Source: Mytilisepta virgata
Lineage: Eukaryota; Mollusca; Bivalvia; Mytilida; Mytilidae
Length of the DNA stretch: 64,000 nucleotides
Direction of reading: 5' to 3'
Assembly: GCA_028015205.1 (NCBI GenBank)
Contig: CM051508.1
Coordinates: forward strand, 11,860,001-11,924,000
Shown: positions 1 to 12,000 of the stretch, piece by piece
Numbering within the stretch: the first letter of the stretch is position 1
How the letters are laid out: every line of letters begins with the position of its first letter
Made by a program: the position numbers and the translations under genes
Notes under the pieces: generated by a model
The model's database searches: none
What the model was told of the DNA's origin: nothing
Seen by the model: the letters and a program-made list of their open reading frames with translations, nothing else

Positions 1-780
1 ATTTTATTCAATTTGTGGTAATTGTCTGTTTGTTTCATTCTCATAAGTTTATCTTGCATTGGGGCTTCGCGATTTTACAAACTTTTGTTATCGTTTTGGA
101 GCATCGGCATTTTTTCAAAGTATGTTACAATAAACGAAACATCCTTATATACTGTCATTAGCACCTATTATTTGGAAACAATATAGGGTAGAACTAGAAT
201 TGATGGAATAGCTAATAACATGTGATAATTGGACGCATTATCGAAATTCGTTAAGTATGCATGTACTAAATATTTAAAACAAAAAAAATAATATATTACA
301 ACGATATTTGAAGATTACTGTTACAATCAGAAATGAATGTGTTGGTCAATAAGGAAATTTACAAGTTGGACAATCGGGAATTTTTTTTATTGTAAATGGG
401 ATAGTCTTGCTTCTTACAAACCAAAAATCGTTAAATAACAAATGTATATAGTATTTTTATTTCCTTTCTTAATTTTCGCTAACTTCATATATTTTGATTT
501 ACGTGTGCAAGGCTCGTGTCATTTTCATTTGGATTTTCGACGAGCTAAATTTGCTGGTGTACATTAAGCATTGTACGAAATGTAACAAAGAACAATTTAA
601 ATGTCTCTTTGTTTTAAATAAATGAACCTACCGTTCCTTTGCACGTCTAATTGAATTACCTACTGCAGTTTGTACGATGCACTAAGTATTTGACATCACA
701 TCCTCCTGTCAGTCCATCAATTTTATGACAATAGAGCAACAAGAAGGTAATAATGAAACAATAAATTACTATTTGTAAAT
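1..780. other. AT-rich stretch, no gene seen
   Basis: No open frame longer than chance, no splice-bounded coding segment and no recognised repeat was found on either strand. It reads as ordinary AT-rich intergenic or intronic DNA. Confidence 0.5.
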
Positions 781-789
781 CGCATATCA

Positions 790-843
790 CATCCTCTTGT
801 CTAATCTGCGGGACTGACGTCCCTTAGATTCGACAAGAGGATG
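790..843. repeat. 25-bp-stem hairpin
   Basis: Two arms, 790-814 and 819-843, are inverted copies with three mismatches around a 4-base loop (TGAC). Each arm starts CATCCTCTTGTC when read from the outside. A stem this long with a tiny loop is not expected by chance and looks like a small palindromic insertion or the terminus of a degraded foldback element. A partial relative (CATCCTCCTGTC) occurs near 699-710. The rest of 844-1700 shows nothing recognisable. Confidence 0.6.
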
Positions 844-1711
844 AGATATCTAACACTTAAGGGAATACGATACAGTAGCAGGAATGACCTTGCCAAGAGA
901 TACTTATTGTGATATTCTAGTATCTCGCAAAAAAAACCTTTATAATTCTTAAAATTTGACGTTTTTCTTATATATCTCCGTAAAAAGAACACGGACCCCA
1001 TTTTTTTTATTTTGCAAACAAAAGTCAATTACTTCAAGATGATTGTACTAAAATTTGAAGAAAAAATCAGTAGGGGATTATTTTTCTGCATGCATCTAAA
1101 GTTAACAATTAATCACCAATATTCCTTATTTGGTCATAATTTGCATATTTTCCTTCTTAGTTTATTGAACTTTGCAACCAGTTATTCATCAGAGAACAAT
1201 GTCTATGTATTTAGGAATATTTTACAGAAGACCCGGTGAGGTTATCTCTTTTCGTTAAAATGTTATACACTGTTTTGTGAAAAAGTCTTGAAAAATTAAG
1301 GGTTTTTGGTTCAAATATACCAAAATCAGTGTCAAATATCTTAAAAACTAAGTCATGAAGGTATGTTTTTCTTTGCATATATGAAAAGTATACATACAGA
1401 TTAACAATATGGTAAAATTTCAGCAAAATATCAGTAGAGGAATCTTATTGTATCGTTTTCACTTAATATTTGAGTGGTTTTAAGGACTTTAAGGTATATA
1501 TCATGTATCACAATTTTGTTAATTCCATCTTCTTAGCGTGTATTTATTCTTATTTATTTTAAATAATTAATGCATGTATTTTTAACATTATGGTTATTAT
1601 TATTAATATTACTCTAGTTGTTTATTATTGTTATTTTATTATAATTGTTATTATTTCCTCAGGTAGTTTTGAAGATAAGGCACACTTGATATAAGATTAT
1701 ATATTATCAGG

Positions 1712-4480
1712 TTTTTATACGACAGCAAAATTTTTGCGGTCGTATATTGGTATGACGTTGGCGGCGTCGTCGTCGTCGTCGTCCGTCGTCGGCGTCGTCG
1801 TCCGAAGACATTTGGTTTTCGCACTATAACTTTAGTATAAGTTAATAGAAATCTATGAAATTTAAACACAAGGTTTATGGCCACAAAAGGAAGGTTGGGA
1901 TTGATTTTGGGAGTTTTGGTCCCAACAGTTTAAGAATCAGGGGCCAAAAAAGGGCCCAATAAGCATTTTTCTTGGTTTTCGCACAATAACTCTAGTATAA
2001 GTAAATAGAAATCTATGAAATTTTAACACAAGGTTTATGACCACAAAAGGAAGGGTGGGATTGCTTTTGGGAGTTTTGGTCCCAACAGTTTAGGAATTAG
2101 GGGCTAAAAAAGGGCCCAAATAAGCATTTTTCTTGGTTTTTGCACAATAACTTTAGTATAAGTAAATAGAAATCTATGAAATTTAAACACAAGGTTTATG
2201 ACCACAAAAGGAAGGTTGGGATTGATTTTTGGAGTTTTGGTCCCAACAGTTTAGGAATTAGGGGCCAAAAGGTTCCAAAATTAAACTTTGTTTGATTTCA
2301 TCGAAAATTGAACTATTGGGGTTCTTTGATATGCCGAATCTAACCGTGCATTTAGATTCTTAATTTTTGGTCCCGTTTTCAAATTGGTCTACATTAAGGT
2401 CCAAAGGGTCCAAAATTAAACTTAGTTTGATTTTACCAAAAATTGAATTCTTTGGGTTCTTTGATATGCTGAATCTAAACATGTACTTAGTTTTTTTATT
2501 ATGGGCCCAGTTTTCAAGTTGGTCCAAATTGGGGTCCAAAATTAAACTTTGTTTGATTTCATCGAAAATTGAACTATTGGGGTTCTTTGATATGCCGAAT
2601 CTAACCGTGCATTTAGATTCTTAATTTTTGGTTCCGTTTTCAAATTGGTCTACATTAAGGTCTAAAGGGTCCAAAATTGAACTTAGTTTGATTTTAACAA
2701 AAATTGAATTCTTGGGGTTCTTTGATATGCTGAATCTAAACATGTACTTAGTTTTTTTTATTATGGGCCCAGTTTTCAAGTTGGTCCAAATCAGGGTCCA
2801 AAATTAAAGCTGAAAAAGGGGTAAATTATTTTTTTTTGGGGAGGGGGGGGCAATTTTCCACAGCATATTGTATTGCACAAGAAGCAAAAAATTGAATATA
2901 AATTCAAATCATATGACCAATTCTAAGTTCTTTATTTCAGTTATTCTGTGTCAGAAACCTATTATGTGTCATATTTGAAGAAATTTTCAATTGCACAGTA
3001 TTGTGCAATAGCAAGAAATCTTCAATTGCACAGTATTGCACAATAGCAAGAAATTGATATGTGTGCCCTGTTATCAAAACTTTATTATTAACAAATTCCA
3101 TTGGAAATTTGCCAATAACTCTAGTTTAATGAACTTCATTGGAAATTTCCCAATATAAAATGTGCTGATGAAGCTTTTTTGTTTATCTCGTCTAAACTGC
3201 TTTTAAATTATGTATATTTAAAATTTGCCATCCATGACTATGATGTCATTTTCTATTTTAATATGTTATGGTGTATTTAAATGGGCTGTTTTGGTTGCAA
3301 AGTATAAAGAAATGGGGGGGGGGGGGGGTTGAAAACAAAATTTAGGGGGAGGGGGTAAGTGAGAAATTGGGGAGGGGGTAATTTTTTTCTCATTTCATAT
3401 TTCATAAATTAAAAAGAAAATTTAAAATTTTTTTTAGCAAAAAAAGGGGGGAGATTACAATAAATTTTACTGTTTTTTGTTTTTTTTTCTGGGAGGGGGG
3501 GTCAATGTGCAACTTCATAGTGTATTGCACTAAAGCTAAAAAAAGGGGTAAATTATTATTTTTATTTTGGGGGGGGGGGCAATTCTCCACAACATATTTT
3601 ATTGCACAAGAAGCAAAAAATTGAATATAAATTGAAATCATATGACAAATTCTAAGTTCTTTGATTTCAGTTATTCTGTGTCAGAAATCTATTATGTGTC
3701 AAATATTTGAAGAAATTTTCAATTGCACAGTATTGCGCAATAGCAAGAAATTGATATGTGTGCCCAATTTTAAATTTTAAATTGGTTATTTCTGATTTAT
3801 ATATAAAAACAAATAATACTGATATGGTTTTCATATTTCATAAATTAAAAAGAAAATTTCGAATTTTTTTTAGCAAAAAAAGGGGGGGTTACAATAAATT
3901 TTATTGTTTGTTGTTTTTTTTTTGGAGGGGGGTCAATGTGCAACTTCATAGTGTATTGCACAAAAGCTAAAAAAAGGGGTAAATTATTATTTTTTTGGGG
4001 GGGGCAATTCTCCACAGCATATTGTATTCCACAAGAAGCAAAAAATTGAATATAAATTGAAATCATATGACCAATTCTAAGTTCTTTGATTTCAGTTATT
4101 CTGTGTCAGAAACCTATTATGTGTCAAATATTTCAAGAAATTTTCAATTGCACAGTATTGCGCAATAGCAAGAAATCTTCAATTGCACGGTATTGCGCAA
4201 TAGCAAGAAATTGATATGTGTGCCCAATTTTAAATTTTAAATTGGTTATTTCTGATTTATATATAAAAACAAATAATACTGATATGGTTTGAATAGGTAA
4301 ATTAAAAATTTTTAAGTTCTTAGACGACATTCATTCTGTGTCAGAAACCTATGCTGTGTCAAATATTTATTCACAATCCAAATTCAGTATTGTACCAAGC
4401 TTGAAGGTTGTGTTCATAATTGCCCCAACTATTCAGGGTTCGACATCTGCGGTCGTATCTAGCTGCGCCCAGCGGAGCAT
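1712..4480 (+). repeat. Large composite tandem repeat element
   Basis: The block opens with a short inverted pair (TATACGAC... and GCGGTCGTAT), followed by a GTC/GCG-rich simple tract (about 1757-1803). It closes near 4450 with another TGCGGTCGTAT motif. Inside are three nested repeat types: about 162 bp repeated three times (about 1811-2274), about 260 bp repeated twice (about 2275-2805), and a longer unit starting GGGGTAAATTATT near 2820, 3543 and 3976. Runs of G (2840-2850, 3316-3328, 3570-3579, 3997-4004) sit at the same place in successive units. I recognise this family as abundant in mussel genomes. It has no coding content, and its short ORFs are fortuitous. It is non-autonomous and its mobilising enzyme is unknown. 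Confidence 0.75.
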
Positions 4481-4489
4481 TTTATTTTT

Positions 4490-5813
4490 AACTGGGGTAT
4501 AATGTTATAGCATAACTGCATAGTGTATTTCGATAAAAACATTCACTTATTCATAAATGCTTTACATACAAACATAAATGATTTGTTAGAAATAAAACGG
4601 GTATATCTGGGAAAACTAGTTTCTGAGCAGCAATATTCCTGTATCACGTGCATGTGGTGTCCACATTACTCAGTTGATCCGTAATTCTAGAGCCTGTGTC
4701 CACTACAATGACTTTCTTCAGCGAGTAAGGACACTGAAAAATAAACTTCTCAATCAAGGATACATCCAACCCCGACTAACATAATCAGCACTCGAAAATG
4801 TTTACGGTCGACATCATGATTTGGTCGATCGTTATCAGGTGATTATTGACATATTCCCGGTTTGATCCTAGTTTTCTTAACGATTTTGACATATACCGAT
4901 ATAACAGCTTTGACCACTGGGTAAAACGACGGGTGCCGCATGCGAAACAGGATATGCTTACCCTTCTGGACGACCTTATATCACTCCAGTTTTTTTGTTG
5001 GAGTTCGTATTGCCCTCGCTTTAGATTTTAGTGTTCTTTCTTCGTATGTTTCTCTCTTTGTCTGTTTGTTTGTCAGTCGTGTTCATTTTTGGTTTGTCTC
5101 ATTCGCGTATTGTCCTCTGGATTATAATTTAGGATTTCCCTTCTGGCATTGTTGGTTCGGTATTTTCTAGACCGCATGTATGTTAAGGTTGTTCCAACAG
5201 ATCTAATCTATTCAAAGGTAAAAGTACACTCTTTTTATGACAAATGTTATCCACTCCTATACGTGTGTATCCTCGTAAGTCGTAAACTTTAAAAACAAAT
5301 GAACACTGTTCTTCGTATTTTATATCTTTTCTACTCGGAGAAAAAAAATGATTTAGGTATTATTCATTTTGGGTGTATTCCGTTTTTAATGACATTTAGT
5401 ATAAAATTGTTATTGAAAAGCCTCAATTGGAACCAAGGAACTTTCGTATAATTACTTTATTTCATTTATTTTTCTCAAATGACTCGTTTGTGGCGGAAAT
5501 AAATCATTACGATTTTGCGATATTATAAGCAAAGGGATCATTATCATAAATGGAAGTTTTATAGTGTCAATATCGCTTCTGAAAGGTGTATAATAACTTT
5601 GCTTTGTTTCTTTAGATTTATAAGAGACAAGGCTTCACAAACACACAATAAAAGATAAGAATTGGAAAATTCTCCAGATACACAAATGGGCTATACAATT
5701 ATACACTGGTTTTAAAATTTTCAATTTGTATATTAAAATAGTTTTTGAAATTAGATTCCTATACTAAAATATTAATTTAACAAATATTACATGAAATGGT
5801 GCGAATTCATACG
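4490..5813. other. Downstream flank of the Ig receptor gene, no gene seen
   Basis: No supported coding segment. The gene's 3' UTR (minus strand) must lie in the part nearest 5813, but I could not pick a polyadenylation signal with confidence. The T-rich piece around 4990-5170 may be repeat-derived, but no second copy was found here. Confidence 0.4.
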
Positions 5814-6083
5814 TCATTTAAACATGTCAAATGTTGATCTGCGATAACTCTGTCTGTAGTCAATCAGTCCATCCATGGAAATAAAATCGTCATCATCATC
5901 TTCATCGTGACTATCTTCATTGGAACGTTGCTCTGTTTTTGGAATTATCGGATTAACAGTTGCACACATATCGATGTCAGAATATATTGTTTTCTCATTA
6001 TTTCCTATAATACAATTGTTATAGTGCGAACCTTCCATAGAGAACACCACGTCTGCGTAATTCAGTTCTATGTCATCTGACGT
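5814..6083 (-). CDS. Ig receptor exon 12: C-terminal tail with ITIM and ITSM
   Basis: 89 codons plus TGA, entered in phase 0 after TTTATTTTTAG|ACG. LNYADV fits the ITIM pattern (I/V/L/S-x-Y-x-x-I/V/L) and TIYSDI fits the ITSM pattern (T-x-Y-x-x-V/I). They are 25 residues apart between tyrosines, comparable to paired motifs in vertebrate inhibitory receptors. An acidic cluster (EDSHDEDDDDD) and a final YRQSYRRS follow. The motif reading is from consensus only; phosphorylation is not shown. Confidence 0.82.
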   Translation of the reverse strand, partial: TSDDIELNYADVVFSMEGSHYNNCIIGNNEKTIYSDIDMCATVNPIIPKTEQRSNEDSHDEDDDDDFISMDGLIDYRQSYRRSTFDMFK

Positions 6084-9000
6084 CTAAAAATAAAATGGTT
6101 TAGTAATCTATCATAAATGCATGAAATGTACTATTAACTAATATCTAAAAACTACAAAGGTTGTACACATTAAGGAGCTCATGTACCGCATTACCTGATT
6201 TCAATGTTAATGCAAATCGAATACACTAATTTTTTTTGTGGTTTTTAAAAACTCACAAATCATTATTGAACATTCAAATAATCAACGTTTAGTTTTCCAG
6301 ATTTGTTGACTTTAATCATAAATAAATATATTGACACGTTATTATATTAATGGTGTATTCGATAAACTGTCAAACGCCGCCTGGCAAATTTTAAAATTTT
6401 GATCAGGAGTTCGGGTCTTAATTAGGAGATTTTTATCGAAATATTTGAAAGTCATATTTATAGTTAAAACAAACACATTCTGATCCTGAACTTGAAGATT
6501 CTAAATTAATACTCTCACGAGTGGTGTCATATGGAGGACGTGGAACATTTTAGCGGATTTTCTAAAGGCGTGAATGGATATTTCATAGGGAACTTTAGTG
6601 GACATTAAGCGGATGAAAAGTGTGTACCTGTACAAATTCAATGAACATTTTTAATCCCTTATGTAAATATCCTAATTATGGAATGGTCTGATATTTCTTT
6701 TAGTTTATTTCTGATAAAGTTTACCTAAAATTTACCAGTTATACTAGATAATTAAGTCTTTAATTGTTAAATCTCTTTAAATTAAACGAAAGTTTCGCCA
6801 TTTTATTGATGGATTTTGACTTTTTATGTCATATTTTTAACTATTTGAATTTACAAAATGCATATGAAAAGGTCGAAAAATTACTTTCTTAAATAATTTA
6901 TTTACTTAAAATTCGTATAATGAACACATTATATTTGATTTCTGCATCCATTAATTCAATAAAGGAAGTAAATGTCTTTGTGTATGCAATATTTTTGGGT
7001 TTGTTTACTGATTTCAAAATAAATATCCACTTTCCTACTAATAAATCATTATACCCAAGTATGGCAAATACGCAAGTTCAACCACTATAGTTCATACAGA
7101 ACAAGCATGAAAAGAACCTTTTGGTTTTATGAGGTCGTGTAACTGTGTTTGTATATTAAATTCTAGTGCTGTCATTTCGAGTAACTATTATGAGTAAAAC
7201 TTCTGGTATTTTTTTTAAGTTTTTGTCATGTGTTGTCACTTGATGAGTATTGTCAATAAGTGTCTTATATGTTTCTGATTGACTCTAAAATATTTTCTTC
7301 ATTTTTGTCTTTCTTAACGAGACAAATTTTGTTACCAATTCAGTTAAAAAATTAGAACAACAAAACTTCACAAAAGTCAAAATTTGTTGAAGAACACAAA
7401 TTTTTTATGACTACAATCATATATGTATTAACAAAATATGTGATATAGTCTACAGCTCACTCTCCCACCATACAGGTATAACATGTAATTTTAGTCGTTT
7501 AAATAGAACAGACTAAAGTATTGCATGACCAATGGTTCCTTTGGAGTTTTTGTTTATGTATCAATTCGTAATTTGGGTAATAAAATGTGGGAGAATCAGG
7601 ATTAAGCCCTCACGAATACCACCGATTTCTATTGAACGCCGTGACAAGATAAAATTAAATCCTTTCTGGAAGTGCTATTTCTGACTTTAGTTTCATAAAG
7701 AAATATTATCCTACTAGCAGCTTTAGGAGTCTCGGCTTGTTTTTCAATAAAATCGAACACACTCTGACCGTGCTATATCAATTATGTACCGTTCAACCGG
7801 TTTAACTCATTGTTCAGTGTTTATATCAATTCAGACTTTCCTGACTCTCAGTTGTGTTTATATTTGTCTGTTGTGCACGTTTGTGTTATTTTTTCCCTGG
7901 TTCTATCTGTTAGATGACGTTGAATGATTGATATGTCATTGTTAATTTTTCGTTTATTCATTCACATGAAGTGAAATTTCATAATTTTTATCCTCAGTTT
8001 TAACACCATTTGTATTAATGGTTTTAAAAAAAGTTCTTTTCTTGCAAAAAATTGAGATATTGTAGATTTTAATATTTCCCTCAAATTATATGATTTAATT
8101 GTGTTTTTAGGTCTCGTATTATTGGTTGTGTCTATATAGAATACCTTTGTATCTCTTTTGTGGTAACCTTTGGTGATTCCTCGAGTCGGTTCATCTAAAC
8201 ATATTTTATAAGAAAATATCTATTACAAGAAAATAATTACTAAATTATTACTTTGAAAACATGTTCTTTTAATAATAGATTATTTTTTAAATATTCATAA
8301 TCTGGAAAGAGACTGATACAAGTACACAAAAGAACTTGTTTCCTATTAACAATTCATACTGACACTTGACTTTATTCATAATTTAAAACATATAGTAAAC
8401 AATGTATCGCTTTGCGACGCTTACCATCTTCAAGCTGAAGGTTGTTGTCTAATCCAACATAGTTTTCTGAAAGTAAAGAAATCGCAGCATTTCCCCCAAC
8501 TGCGTAACCACTTGATTGGTCCTGTGTAAGATATATGATGTTTTCCACAGCATGCGTATCTAAAATGTAAAACATTAATTAATGGTGGTTACAACAAATT
8601 GACTTATTCACTTATAGTCCATTGTTGTAATTGCAGTAAAAATAAAGAGAAAAGTTCAAGCATGATATGGATTGTAATGCTGTCTCATTGTCAAACGTGG
8701 TAGCACTCCGTAGCAGACTAGTTAAGTGGAAGACAGACTGAAACTGGTACTTGTTTCTGTATACACGCTATCCTTATTACTGCCATATGTCTTCCATGAA
8801 ATGTTCTGTCCCTTTTCTTGTGTCTATATTGTCTTACATTCATACAATGCATGTTAAGATTGATTCATACTGATATGCGTTAAGTCAAATTGGTTTAAGA
8901 ATTTGTTGATCATACCCGTGTTAGACCAGTTTCAACTGTTCTTGACATTCCCAGATTTCAGCTTTTATCTATTTTATTATCTTAATATTGTATGATTAAA

Positions 9001-12000
9001 ATTTAAATTTAAATAATCAAGAGAGCTTTGACTATTTTACCTATCACTCATGTTTCTTAATATAATAGTCCTGTAAGATTTGTATAGTTATACCTGATTG
9101 TTGCTGATTCTCATTCCATATCTTATTCATTAGAGTATGTTGGTTCTGTACTTGACTTTGATTAGATGTATTCGAATGAGATTGACATATATCATTTTCC
9201 ACTGCCAAAATGTCTAAAAAAAAATAAATGCTTCATTTTTGGAGATATTTTCACACCATCTCATTATGTACTCGTTAAACCCAACAATTATGACACCAGA
9301 TGTTAATACATGTAAATCATAGACAATGTGATTCATTAAGTACATATAATAACCAAACTTTTTATTTACTTTTATCAAGTTATCTTTTTTGGTTTTCAAA
9401 CCATTTACTTAAGAGTACTTCTTGTTTTAAAATAAGTTTGGTTTTTGGTCTTCCAAATGCTTCGGTTTTAATGCCGCTGATGAGAGGTAACTCCTTAAAA
9501 TGCGTCGTATACAGCATTGTATAAATTTACTATATCTAATATTAGTATCTTTCGATTGTTATGTTATTACTTAAAGCTTAAATGAAGTCGTCATTTTCCA
9601 GATATTAAAATTTCTGACCCTGTTATGTACTTTTATAGTATTAACAATTTCCTGTATTGAAATATTTCTGGTATTATTATTATAATTTAAATTATAAGAC
9701 GCTCTCTTGATGTAACTTATCATTTCCGTTTAAATAGGCACGGAATGGGTCACAAAGGAAGCACAAAGTCTATACCCAAAAAACATCTAGAGATCCCGAC
9801 ATGGTTTTCATGGTAATTGTCGTTTAATTGAACACAATGAATAATGTTATTTACACCGATGGGAAAAATGTTTTCTGTCCAAACACTGTGTGTAGACATT
9901 TATCTACAATGAACTTTTATTGCGTTAACATATTTATTGCAATATTAGTAAGAAGTTTATATCGGGACCAACGAATTACTATGAGCTGAGCTGCTGATAC
10001 TTTGAGGACTTGGTCCATCAATACAGAATGATATATTTATTGTGTTTATAGCAAAATTGTATGTCAACATAGTGTAATATTACATATACATTATTTTTAT
10101 TTATTTCATCAAAATTTTTCAATAAATTTATGATTAATATCCACTTGCTTTATAAATAACAAAGGCCTCCTCCTTCAGCTATTCAAGTGTTCCTGTAGTT
10201 GTGTCCATCATTGTCTTATATTACACACGGCTGCAGATTGTTTCGTTATTTCTTTTTCATACACTCGTGTTAAAAAGGGAGAGGTGACTGCAGTAATTAT
10301 ATGTTAGCAGTTGTTTCTGATAGTGTTAGGCGTGAACTTTTGAATCTTTTTTAACGACCTTACGACGGTTTTCAAAATGACGTACAACCACGAAAGCATC
10401 AATTATTTCTTGTGAACTTTAACCATACTATTTAATTATGCCCCATACCTTGTATCTCATTCATCGATATTCTTGCATGACTAGAATAGAAAAATATAAG
10501 AAAGAAGATTAATCGATTAAGTATACCACATTCCATCCATCAACGTTTTTAACAGATTTAAAATCATTGTCTATAAAAAAAAATCTTTAAAAAAGATTAA
10601 ATGTATATTCCATGGTCACACGATTATAAACATGTCTTATTCTTATCCAAAGCTTCATGTTGTTTCTTGAAGCATGTTGTTATAAAGCAGGTGTGGCCAA
10701 GTTGTATGTATGCTCCAAACATTAACCTTGGTGGATAAGTGCAATATTTATCAAGGTTGTACGTTCCAGAAACATCAATGGCAGATTCAAATTTTACAAT
10801 ATCGAATGTCAATTCAAACAGTGCTTGTTTATATCCTCTTGTGTAAGTTGGAAATAGAAATCTTTGCATTAAAAACATATATATTAAACCATAGTTGAAT
10901 ATGGGTAACGAGAGTTAATTGAGATACTTGAAAAACAAAAATCTATAGAAATGTAGTATTAGCAGGTTAAAAGTAGTGATGTTCTTCATTCCATATCTAT
11001 ATTTTTAGTTCAACAAATAAATCGACTACCAACTTTATGCATTATTTTTATATGGTCAACAAATATAGTATTCTCAGATACCATGCAATACAGAAAAAAA
11101 AATTATGTACTTTTATTTATATATTCTTTTAAACTCCAAACATATTAGTAGCACTAAATGATAAACGCTGAAAAAAGTTACCAATGCAAACAAACAAACA
11201 AATCGTTTTCAAAATAATCAGAAAAGGTAAAAGGTAAAGGTAAGTTTTATTTAACGTCGGTGTGTACAAGTCAACAATCAACATAAGCTCTGTAGAATTT
11301 TTTTAACGACGGCGAGATTTACGACCGTTTGGTAGATATGATGTTCTCGCATGGTCGCCAGGTTTGTGGGGGAGGAAAGCCCGATATTCCAGGCCGGAAA
11401 ATAGGTGAAACCCCCAAGCTAAGGAAGGAGCCTGGAAACCTTGACACATGTGAGATTCGAACCTACAGCGGTGTCGACCTCGTGGTTTAAAGGCCTGCGC
11501 CTTAACCACTCGGCCACCTTGCCTTATCTATGATAAAGACCTACAATTAGGAATATAAACAGGATAAATATTTCTTAGATTCTAAATTGCAGATATTTTT
11601 CATTTTGCTTAAATAAAATATCTGCTATCAGCGTTATAAATACTCAGAAGTATGTCCACTTTGTCCAGGAGTTCGCTTTTAATTCATTTATTGCAAAGTT
11701 TTAATACGGCTGTCCCAGAAGAAAAATCGAGAATGGGATTTAATATCGTTAGTTATGTCCATAATACGAACTATCATATCAAGAAATCAACAAGTATTTT
11801 ATTAGAATAGAAAATGTTAACCAGTAGAATTATTGCAGCATTATTCCAAATATGCGAGGTAAAAATTATTCAAAATAATACCTCGAAAAATCAATTTTAA
11901 TTGACTTTCCTGAAACATAAAAATCATACGTTTGCTTTTCATACATGTTAAAATAAATGATAAAAGATTTGAATATGTTTTGTAAAATCTTTCAACGGTA

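Noticed and set aside
1651..1884. 77-codon ORF with Arg and Thr runs
   Set aside because: It is a translation of the GTC-rich simple repeat.
10449..10480. A 32-nt minus-strand segment with good splice borders (TTCTAG|TC ... CAAG|GTATGG)
   Set aside because: Its only open frame needs phase-2 entry, but exon 8 of the receptor leaves in phase 1. Including it would introduce a stop, while skipping it keeps the 2544-nt model in frame.
10624..10878. 84-codon minus-strand ORF in intron 8
   Set aside because: No recognisable domain, and no splice borders in a compatible phase.
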